A stretch of 64,000 bases of DNA. Source: Halomonas sp. HL-93. Its GTDB lineage: Bacteria; Pseudomonadota; Gammaproteobacteria; Pseudomonadales; Halomonadaceae. Of the stretch, positions 57,943 through 64,000 are shown piece by piece. Numbering within the stretch: the first letter of the stretch is position 1; each line of letters starts with the position of its first letter. The DNA lies in the NCBI RefSeq assembly GCF_900086985.1, contig NZ_LT593974.1:124001-188000 (forward strand), in the 5' to 3' direction. The translations under genes and the position numbers were made by a program. Under the pieces are notes generated by a model that saw nothing but the letters and a program-made list of their open reading frames with translations, ran no database searches and was not told where the DNA came from.

Positions 57943-58631
57943 TGTGTATTCATTGACGCCTGAACTTTCGCTCGAGACTCCTCAAAAGATGGTCGAAAAT
58001 GTGGTTTAAATTCTTGCTCTAAGGTCATCGATATGGTGTCTAAATGTGAGCAAATGTAGCTGTCCAAGGTAGTAAAAACACGAGCAAGCTGTGATTTATA
58101 GTTTTCCATACCTAAAAATTCATCGAGCACTTTTAATGAGTGAAGATGTGCATTTATGGCACGCCAAGATGCAAAAAGACTTTCATAGCACACTAAAAAA
58201 TCAAACGAACGGCGGCCAAATTTTTTGATAATTAGATTCGGGTCTTCGTTGCCTTGATAGCGAGTATAAACTGAACAAAACTCTGCAGCATGGTGACTTA
58301 AAATACTATTCAGCGTTTTTCCACCCATTGTCGATATTTCACGTTCTAATTCAGATTTAACCACCGATGCAAAAAACGAGATATCAGACTCGATTTTTTG
58401 TAACTTTAAAGTATCAAGAGTGTATTGCTGCTGCTTTTGATGAGCTTTGATCTGAGCATATAAAAAGCTAACAGATATAACAGTAACTATTGGACCTAAG
58501 ATGCCACCAAAGAAACTTCCCATTTCAGCCCATTTTGTATGATCGCTCCACAACCCGATCCCGAATTGACTGATGTAAAGCCAAATCGGAATTAGCAAAG
58601 CCAAGAAAAAGGTGAAACCTAATATTCTCAA
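57933..58631 (-). CDS. Cassette gene: two-helix membrane protein, putative AbiC-like
   Basis: The product is 232 residues from a TTG at 58631, with AGGAG 7 nt upstream. TM1 (about 3-22) and TM2 (about 40-60, GSFFGGILGPIVTVISVSFLYAQ) are followed by a long helical cytoplasmic domain with Phe and His-rich stretches. The arrangement, W-x-D at the first loop and GxxFGG before TM2, recalls putative AbiC-type phage-abortive-infection proteins; this is resemblance, not proof. It lies exactly between two attC sites, its stop inside one of them. It is low in GC, and its codon use differs from the metabolic genes. Confidence 0.7.
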   Translation of the reverse strand: MRILGFTFFLALLIPIWLYISQFGIGLWSDHTKWAEMGSFFGGILGPIVTVISVSFLYAQIKAHQKQQQYTLDTLKLQKIESDISFFASVVKSELEREISTMGGKTLNSILSHHAAEFCSVYTRYQGNEDPNLIIKKFGRRSFDFLVCYESLFASWRAINAHLHSLKVLDEFLGMENYKSQLARVFTTLDSYICSHLDTISMTLEQEFKPHFRPSFEESRAKVQASMNTQHN

Positions 58632-58646
58632 TCATTTACTCCTAGA

Positions 58647-58731
58647 ACATAACGCCGCGTATATATAGAGGCACGAGCTTGCGAGCGTCCTGCAGCCGCT
58701 TGCAACGGCAAACTGGTACGCCTCGTTATAC
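58647..58731 (-). repeat. attC site between two cassettes
   Basis: 85 bp. It has GTATAAC and GTTATGT at the ends on the minus strand. The arms ATAACG--GCGTA match across the site, and an inner hairpin is formed by GCTTGCGAGCG and CGCTTGCAACG. The stop of the upstream cassette gene lies within its first core site. Confidence 0.78.
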
Positions 58732-58985
58732 ATTTTGAAGCATCTGAGACAGTGTTTGGGCTGAGATCGAAAGTGCTGCCGATACCGCCGCAATAGAGTT
58801 CCAGAACGATTGTACGCGAAACTTAGCGGACATATCCCAACCATCTAAGGATACGCCACCTAAGTTTGGGGTTTCGCCTTGCTTCTTAGCTTTTGCTTTA
58901 CGTCTGTAAGCGCGCCATAAACCCCATCTACCCACATTAACGTTGTCTGATCACACTGATGGTCTCTTTTGCTTTGGAGATCATC

Positions 58986-59198
58986 ATGAGCCGCGAACTC
59001 AATCCCACTCAAGCGTTTTGGTTAGGGCATCTGTCTTATGCTGCCGCGTTGCAGATGCCGTTAAGTGAATATGCCAACGCACAGGCAGTGACGTTAGCCG
59101 ACCTGATGGCGTGGGAAAATCGGTTAATCGTGCAAGGCTTCCCCGTGCCACCGCGTTGTCGTCCCGCCCGGTTTGTCGCGGTGGAGGTGGTCGCATGA
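58986..59198 (+). CDS. tnpA: IS66 TnpA-like protein (short)
   Basis: The product is 70 residues from the ATG at 58986 (GGAGATC upstream). It begins MSRELNPTQAFWLGHL and contains LSEYANAQAVTLADLMAWENRL. It is the first, small ORF of IS66 elements, needed for transposition but of unclear biochemical role. It overlaps tnpB by 4 bp. Confidence 0.8.
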   Translation: MSRELNPTQAFWLGHLSYAAALQMPLSEYANAQAVTLADLMAWENRLIVQGFPVPPRCRPARFVAVEVVA

Positions 59199-59551
59199 TT
59201 CGTCCAGGCACTGACCTAAAGGTTTACCTGTGCCGAGAGCCCGTGGATATGCGTAAGCAAATCGATGGCTTGGCACTGCTGGTTCAGGAAGCCATGGCCT
59301 TGAACCCGTTCGATCAAGCGCTGTTCGTGTTCGGTAATCGCCAGCGGGATAAAGTGAAACTGCTGTTCTGGGAACGTAACGGTTTTGTGGTGTGGTACAA
59401 GCGCTTGGAGCGTGAGCGGTTTAAATGGCCAACGCACCTTAATGGCGAGACCGTGACGTTAACCGGCCAAGAGCTTAACTGGCTGCTGGATGGCTACGAC
59501 CTGAAGGCCATGAAGCCTCACAAAGCGCTGTATTTTCAGCGAGTTGGCTAA
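59195..59551 (+). CDS. tnpB: IS66 TnpB (Orf2)
   Basis: The product is 118 residues. It has the clear TnpB pattern: VDMRKQIDGLALLVQEA, ALFVFGNRQRDKVKLLFWER and GFVVWYKRLERERFKWP. It is required with TnpA and TnpC for IS66 transposition. The start overlaps the tnpA stop as ATGA. Confidence 0.93.
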   Translation: MIRPGTDLKVYLCREPVDMRKQIDGLALLVQEAMALNPFDQALFVFGNRQRDKVKLLFWERNGFVVWYKRLERERFKWPTHLNGETVTLTGQELNWLLDGYDLKAMKPHKALYFQRVG

Positions 59552-59597
59552 CAAAATCGCCTCCTATTTTGGTGGCGCTTTTGGTATACTACGCGGT

Positions 59598-61193
59598 ATG
59601 AAAAACACGGCCTCTTCCTCGACGACGGTTACCCAGCTTGAGCGCAAGCTGGCCGCTGCTGACGCTGAAAATGCGCGGCTATTGGCGTTGATGGAAAAAA
59701 AGGAAGCGCAGTGGGAAGCCACCAAACAGTCGCTATTTGAACAGTTCCGGCTTGCCCTGGAGCGTCAGTTCGGCCCTTCCACCGAGAAGTACCGTGTCGA
59801 CCAGCAAGATCTGCTTATCAATGAAGCGGAAGTGTCGGTTGACGAGGAAGACAACGATGCTGCACCGGAGTGCGACGCCACCGCTGATGACGCGACGATC
59901 GACACTGCCACGCCTGCTAAGCGTCGTACACGCGGCGGGCGTATTGCGCTACCGCCAGAGCTACCGCGTGTCGAGATCGTCCATGAACTGCCCGACGATG
60001 CTCGCCACTGCCACGATGACGGCACCGCGCTAAAGGTGATCGGTGAGGAGGTCAGCGAGGAGTTGCATGTGGTGCCCGCGCGGATCGAGGTGATCCGCCA
60101 TGTGCGACACAAATATGCCTGCCCGACGTGCGAAGAGGGCGTCAACACAGCCCCAGCACCCGCCAAACTGTTGCCCAAGAGTAATGCCAGCGCCACGCTG
60201 CTCGCCTATATCGCGACGGCTAAATACCAGGACGCGCTACCGCTTTATCGGCAAAGCCAGATCTTTGCCCGCCATGGCGCCGAGATCCCCCGCAATACCC
60301 TGGCACGCTGGATGGTGCAGGCGGGAGAACGGATCACCCCGTTGATCGACACGTTGCGCCATCACCTCTTAAACGCCCCGCTGATCCACATGGATGAGAC
60401 GACGCTCCAGGTGAATCAAGAAGCGGATCGTGCCGCCAGTGCCACCTCGTATATGTGGGTGCAGCGCGGTGGTCCGCCGGGACAACAAGTCGTTCTGTTC
60501 GACTACGCCGCCAGCCGCGCCGGACGGGTGCCCGTTGACCTGCTGGGCGACTATGCGGGGCGCTTAATCACCGATGGCTATGAAGGCTACGCCGAGATCG
60601 TGCGTCGCAATGGGATCACCCATGCGGGCTGCTGGGCGCATGCCCGGCGCAAGTTCATCGAGGCCCAGAAGGTGCAGCCCAAAGGCAAAACTGGCAAAGC
60701 CGACTGGGCGCTGAACCAGATCCGTAAGCTGTACGGCGTGGAAAAACAGGCGAAGGCCCTTGAGCCTGAGACGCGTCACGCGCTGCGTGACCAGAAGAGC
60801 CGCCCACTGATCGATCAACTGCGCACCTGGCTCGACAAGTCACTGGCCCAGGTGTTGCCCAAAAGCGCGCTGGGGAAAGCCCTACACTATCTAGATAACC
60901 AGTGGCCTCGCCTGACCCGGTTCCTGGACGATGGCCTGATCCCGTTCGACAACAATCCGGCAGAGAACGCTATCCGCCCGTTCGTGGTGGGGCGTAAAAA
61001 CTGGCTGTTCAGCCACACCCCGAGCGGTGCTCACGCCAGCGCGGCGATCTACAGCCTGATCGAAACCGCCAAAGCCAATGGCCTCTCGCCTTACGACTAC
61101 TTGCAGTACGTCTTTGCGACACTGCCCGCCCTCGACGATGATGAGCTCCACACGCTGCTGCCCTGGCAGTGGAAAGAGACATTGCCGGTCTAA
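59598..61193 (+). CDS. tnpC: IS66 TnpC transposase
   Basis: The product is 531 residues from the ATG at 59598. A coiled-coil start (QLERKLAAADAENARLLALM) precedes a zinc-finger-like CPTCEEGV region. The DDE domain has IHMDETTLQV, ITDGYEGYAEI, HAGCWAHARRKF and the final Glu in PFDNNPAENAIRPFVVGRKN. This is the catalytic subunit. The protein is full length, so the element could be mobile. Confidence 0.95.
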   Translation: MKNTASSSTTVTQLERKLAAADAENARLLALMEKKEAQWEATKQSLFEQFRLALERQFGPSTEKYRVDQQDLLINEAEVSVDEEDNDAAPECDATADDATIDTATPAKRRTRGGRIALPPELPRVEIVHELPDDARHCHDDGTALKVIGEEVSEELHVVPARIEVIRHVRHKYACPTCEEGVNTAPAPAKLLPKSNASATLLAYIATAKYQDALPLYRQSQIFARHGAEIPRNTLARWMVQAGERITPLIDTLRHHLLNAPLIHMDETTLQVNQEADRAASATSYMWVQRGGPPGQQVVLFDYAASRAGRVPVDLLGDYAGRLITDGYEGYAEIVRRNGITHAGCWAHARRKFIEAQKVQPKGKTGKADWALNQIRKLYGVEKQAKALEPETRHALRDQKSRPLIDQLRTWLDKSLAQVLPKSALGKALHYLDNQWPRLTRFLDDGLIPFDNNPAENAIRPFVVGRKNWLFSHTPSGAHASAAIYSLIETAKANGLSPYDYLQYVFATLPALDDDELHTLLPWQWKETLPV

Positions 61194-61373
61194 GCGACGC
61201 GTGAATAGATGGGGTTAGTGGAGCGCTTACTTACGTCTCTCTACCTCCTTCTCGCGAGTAACCTTTACTACGCTCGACCGCAACCAACAAGCTGCGGAAA
61301 TGAAGCCTGAAGCAATAGCAATTAATCCCAAAATATTCATAAATGTACCCAGGTCGCGCAATTTACGACAGAT

Positions 61374-61479
61374 GCGTAACGCCATTGTTCAGCGGCAGCC
61401 TTGGCAGAGCGGAGCGGCGACAAGGCTGTCCGGTGGAGGGCCCATCGGGCCTGGAACGAGCTGAAACAAATTGTTAGTG
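61374..61479 (-). repeat. attC site upstream of the split cassette
   Basis: 106 bp. On the minus strand the ends are CACTAAC and GTTACGC. Inner arms TGTTTCAGC and GCTGAACA pair, and the centre has CAGCCTTG / CAAGGCTG. It follows the stop of the 140-residue cassette gene by 2 bp. Confidence 0.75.
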
Positions 61480-61481
61480 TT

Positions 61482-61904
61482 CTAGCTATAATCTTTATTG
61501 GACATGCGATCACGTATGTCATCAATCAGTCTCGCTCCGGCGGAAGTGGTCATTGAAACCACGAAAGATGTCGCTCCAAAAACTGTCAGCTTGTCTGATT
61601 CGAATTCCCCTAGCCCAATTACAAAAACTAAAGGTATAAGTAACAGCAAACCAATAACAAAATTGAAAAGCGCATATGTACCGAACTCCACTGGTGGATA
61701 ATCATCCCATAGATATCCAACTCCGTCCCCAACGAACTGGCCAGCGAATCCCGTTGCCGCACCAATAATTGCGCCCCCTAAAGCCGTAGCGCCTGTAGGG
61801 TCAATTATCCCCACCATTGCTCCTGCAGTTGCTCCACTTGCTGCACTTCCAGTCGCGTTTTTAAAGGATTTTTTCCAAGACCACGTCTTATCTGGATTTT
61901 TCAT
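61482..61904 (-). CDS. Cassette gene: glycine-zipper membrane protein
   Basis: The product is 140 residues from the ATG at 61904, with GGAGG 8 nt upstream. A basic start (MKNPDKTWSWKKSFKNATG) leads to a long Gly/Ala zipper (AASGATAGAMVGIIDPTGA, GGAIIGAATGFAGQ). A clear membrane segment follows (FVIGLLLLIPLVFVIGLG) and possibly a second (VFGATSFVVSMTTSAG). The tail is charged. The zipper form suggests a self-associating membrane protein; the function is unknown. It is bounded by two attC sites, the upstream one broken by an IS1182-family element. Confidence 0.75.
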   Translation of the reverse strand: MKNPDKTWSWKKSFKNATGSAASGATAGAMVGIIDPTGATALGGAIIGAATGFAGQFVGDGVGYLWDDYPPVEFGTYALFNFVIGLLLLIPLVFVIGLGEFESDKLTVFGATSFVVSMTTSAGARLIDDIRDRMSNKDYS

Positions 61905-61947
61905 TGTTCTATCCTCCAATGGTCAGGGTTATCTGTTGAACACTAAC

Positions 61948-63773
61948 GAGGCTGTAGAAAAACCTGATTTCGAGCCATCTCCACCGCCTGTTATCCTTAT
62001 TTATTTACCCAGCCGGTCATCTGGCTGAGTAATCTTAATGTCGGCATTTAGCCACTTGAGCGCCCAGCTTAAGCCAGTTGAAGACAGTGTTTTGCGCTCA
62101 CAAAGCAACATACCCCACTCCAAGCCCTTCATGACGCGTCCAAATGGCCATAATTCGCTAGCTTCTCAATATTGTGCACCAAGCAGTATAGCTGCCACTG
62201 ACCTTGCACCTTTTTCTTACCCCGAAGGCTGAAGCGGTTCAGTCTTTTTGTCGTGCCAATATTGCCGAACACCGGCTCTACGACTGACATTCGATGACTG
62301 TAAATTTCTTTGCCCTTGGGGCTATCGACTCGGTGCTTCATCCAGCCGGTATAATTGGGTAAGTTATTGTTCCCGATAATAAAAGACACTTGTCGCCCAG
62401 CGCCGTTGCGATGGTCGGCCGAGCTTGGGTTCTGCATGCACCGGTATTTCTTTGGGCAATGCCGACATTGCAGTAAACGGCCTTCGAAGTGCACCCGGAT
62501 CTTGCCATTGTCGGCTTCCCGCTGCCCTCGATAGGTCAGCTTTTCGCCAGCTGGACAGATACACGTTAGCTTTACAGGATCAAATTGGAACGCGCTGGCG
62601 GGCGTCGTCTCTCGCCAGCCTTTGTCCGGCAGGTTCTGATGGCGCTTGCCGTATTTGTCTTTCTGGTCGGCGAACTTCGGATCTCGGCTGCGGAACTGGT
62701 TATCGGGGATGTAGCCATTGATCTGTCGTTCGTGCAGGTACTTCATATTCGCTTCATTGGCGAAGCCGGTATCCGCGGTGACGACGGTGCCTTGCTGGTA
62801 GATATTTTCCGCAATCTCCAGCTTCTGAAAACGGGCTTCGACCGTTTCCAGTACGGGCTGCAAAGTGTGGTGTTCCTGGCCTTCACCAAAGGCCTGAGCG
62901 TCAATGACGATCTGGTGTTTTTTATCCACCGTGGCGACACCGTTATAGCCCTGGATCGTGCCCTTGCTGGTCGTCATTTTGGCACTTTCGTTATCGGTCA
63001 GATTGCTCTTCACTTCCTTGATTCGCTTCCCCCGGCCCATCCTTGGGCTGTGCGTCTTTAGGAAACGATCCACTTTGTTCATGGCGGTATCTAGCGAGAG
63101 AATCGTCTTGGCCCGTCGGATATCCCGATCCAGATCGGCTTCCGTCTCGGCCTCATCACGCGCGTAGTGCTCCAGTAGGTGATGCCGAATCAGGCCTCTC
63201 AGTTTCTCACGTTTCTCGTCCAATTCTTTGAACGTGCCAGACCACTCTTTTGAGGCATCGGAGGACATCTTGCAGCCATCAATCGCAAAGAGTTCGTTAC
63301 CTAGCAAGCCTTGTTCGTGGCACACCAGCAGCACTTGTTCGAACAGCACTTCAATCTCATCGACATGGCGGCTAACGAAGCTGGCCAGTGTGGTGAAGTG
63401 GGGAACGGTATCGCAAGAAAGGGCTTTGAAAATAATATTGGTCTCGCAGCTCCACTGCATCTCGCGACTGGAGGTGATGCCTTTTGAGTAAGCAAACAGG
63501 ATAATCTTAAGCAGGATGGCCGGATCGTAGGCCAGCCGACCGGTCGCATCGTTGCGGTACTTGGGATGGAAAACGGATAAGTCGAGCTTGTACTCGATCA
63601 GGTAGTGCACGGCGTGTTCAAAGGTACCTGGCTGGAGCTGATCCTGGTAGTTGATCACCACCATGGCGTTCTGATCGTAGTTATAAGCCTTGAAGCGCGG
63701 CATGCTGACCACTCCTCGTCTGTTTCCTCGATCCTACCAAAACTTAGGCGTCCGCGGGTTTTTCTACAGCCTC
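61948..63773 (-). mobile_element. IS1182-family insertion sequence inside an attC
   Basis: 1826 bp with perfect inverted ends GAGGCTGTAGAAAAACC. The flanks show AAC on both sides, so the target duplication is 3 bp or the target itself has it. Removing the element rebuilds CACTAAC-GCTTTACTCACC, the end of an attC. The insertion point is therefore inside the attC core site at GTT. One intact transposase gene fills the element. Confidence 0.88.
62129..63703 (-). CDS. IS1182-family transposase
   Basis: The product is 524 residues from the ATG at 63703 (GAGGAG upstream; a GTG three codons earlier is possible). The N-terminal DUF772 region is LAYDPAILLKIILFAYSKGI, followed by the DDE domain (FAIDGCKMSSDASKEW, VTADTGFANEANMKYL) and the end MSVVEPVFGNIGTTKRLNRF. 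A Cys-rich insertion (CRHCPKKYRCMQ) is usual for the family. It appears complete. Confidence 0.93.
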   Translation of the reverse strand: MPRFKAYNYDQNAMVVINYQDQLQPGTFEHAVHYLIEYKLDLSVFHPKYRNDATGRLAYDPAILLKIILFAYSKGITSSREMQWSCETNIIFKALSCDTVPHFTTLASFVSRHVDEIEVLFEQVLLVCHEQGLLGNELFAIDGCKMSSDASKEWSGTFKELDEKREKLRGLIRHHLLEHYARDEAETEADLDRDIRRAKTILSLDTAMNKVDRFLKTHSPRMGRGKRIKEVKSNLTDNESAKMTTSKGTIQGYNGVATVDKKHQIVIDAQAFGEGQEHHTLQPVLETVEARFQKLEIAENIYQQGTVVTADTGFANEANMKYLHERQINGYIPDNQFRSRDPKFADQKDKYGKRHQNLPDKGWRETTPASAFQFDPVKLTCICPAGEKLTYRGQREADNGKIRVHFEGRLLQCRHCPKKYRCMQNPSSADHRNGAGRQVSFIIGNNNLPNYTGWMKHRVDSPKGKEIYSHRMSVVEPVFGNIGTTKRLNRFSLRGKKKVQGQWQLYCLVHNIEKLANYGHLDAS

Positions 63774-63841
63774 AACGCTTTACTCACCGGAAAATGACGA
63801 GCGCCAGCGAGATATTTTTCCGGTGCAGTAACTTGTTAAGT
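63771..63841 (-). repeat. attC site broken by the IS1182-family element
   Basis: On the minus strand it begins ACTTAAC (a perfect RYYYAAC core) and continues AAGTTACTG-CACCGG to the IS. The matching arm TTTACTCACCGG adjoins the element, and the last core bases GTTAGTG lie on the far side of the IS at 61941-61947. It is probably no longer usable for recombination. Confidence 0.75.
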
Positions 63842-64000
63842 TTTGGCATCCCAAACTTCAAATTTATTGTCATGAATGACAATCGCTTGTGTGTTGCTAA
63901 TTGGGCAAAGATCTATTTTCCCTTCATAGGTAGAGATGATTCTTTCGACTGACTCTTTGAATGGAAAGTTTGTATGATGAGGAACCGGATAAAAATCAAT
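63836..64000 (-). CDS. Cassette gene, partial at the window end
   Basis: An open frame enters from the right edge and stops at 63836, within an attC core. About 54 residues are visible: the segment FKESVERIISTYEGK and the end NKFEVWDAKT. It is soluble in character and AT-rich. The family is not recognised. As with the other cassette genes, the stop codon lies in the attC, so this is the 3' end of one more cassette. Confidence 0.6.
   Translation of the reverse strand: MDFYPVPHHTNFPFKESVERIISTYEGKIDLCPISNTQAIVIHDNKFEVWDAKT

Larger units (their letters stand above)
58906..61230 (+). mobile_element. IS66-family insertion sequence
   Basis: 2325 bp with imperfect inverted ends starting GTAAGCGC and sharing AACCCCATCTA. 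An exact 8-bp target duplication TTACGTCT flanks it (58898-58905 and 61231-61238), the size expected for IS66. It carries the full tnpA, tnpB and tnpC set, with no break seen. The duplication is perfect and the target gene still rejoins in frame, so the insertion is probably recent. Confidence 0.93.
58726..61340 (-). pseudogene. Cassette gene split by IS66
   Basis: The two halves (61231-61340 and 58726-58905) rejoin in frame across the IS66 target duplication to give a 93-residue protein. It begins MNILGLIAIASGFISAACWL (one membrane helix). A basic linker, SLDGWDMSAKF and a second mildly hydrophobic end SIAAVSAALSISAQTLSQ follow. A TTG seven codons earlier could also start it. The rejoined frame ends inside an attC core site. 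I do not recognise the family. The 69-residue frame now left beside the IS begins within the element and is only the C-terminal part. Confidence 0.75.

Noticed and set aside
58632-58844. 70-codon minus-strand frame across an attC
   Set aside because: It reads through the attC and overlaps the rejoined cassette gene in another frame.
1-64000. CRISPR array, prophage or rRNA operon
   Set aside because: No regularly spaced repeats, phage structural genes or rRNA-like sequence were seen. The repeats found are Rhs, IS, attC and single palindromes.

Overview
The window reads as a chromosomal segment of a moderately halophilic gammaproteobacterium, most likely Halomonadaceae. The basis is protein style (HglS, AmaA and UrtABCDE resemble Pseudomonas/Halomonas homologues), the transporter set (BCCT, TRAP and tripartite tricarboxylate systems) and GC-rich metabolic genes. 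The genus is an inference. Ordinary metabolic genes fill about 12-57.8 kb, between two accessory regions.

Left accessory region (1-11.8 kb, genes on the minus strand). A 1895-residue VgrG-Rhs fusion (11796 to 6109) with its immunity gene is followed by a degenerate array. The array holds a displaced Rhs tip with its own immunity frame, a VgrG scrap, an IS3-family element, a second displaced tip with immunity gene, an Rhs/VgrG chimera and a partial membrane-protein gene. All three putative immunity proteins are tiny membrane proteins. Two of the three toxin-immunity modules carry a homopolymer tract (A9 and G10) at which a one-base change restores a longer, better-fitting frame.

Core region. 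Pirin, TrhO, an IclR regulator, a YqaA-like protein, a large MscS channel, divergent folM and folK, and a flagellin behind a sigma-28-type promoter come first. Next is a cluster that encodes every step from L-pipecolate to 2-oxoglutarate. One operon has a class III aminotransferase, a YdiJ-type D-2-hydroxyglutarate dehydrogenase and HglS. The convergent operon has AmaB, an NhaC-family transporter and AmaA, with a divergent LysR gene. Then come a BCCT transporter, a DUF481 outer-membrane protein, a CitA/DcuS-type two-component system with tctCBA, and a 12-gene urtABCDE-ureDABCEFG cluster behind a near-consensus sigma-54 promoter. A 95-bp palindromic repeat lies between ureC and ureE. A chemoreceptor with a sigma-28-type promoter, a D-2-hydroxyacid dehydrogenase, a TRAP operon and tRNA-Arg(CCG) finish this part.

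Right accessory region (57.8-64 kb). Immediately beyond tRNA-Arg is an integrase-less integron cassette array: four attC-like sites bracket at least four minus-strand cassette genes. One cassette gene is split by an IS66 element with a perfect 8-bp target duplication, and its halves rejoin in frame. One attC is split by an IS1182-family element inside its core site. All three complete cassette products look membrane-associated, and one resembles putative AbiC-type phage-abortive-infection proteins.
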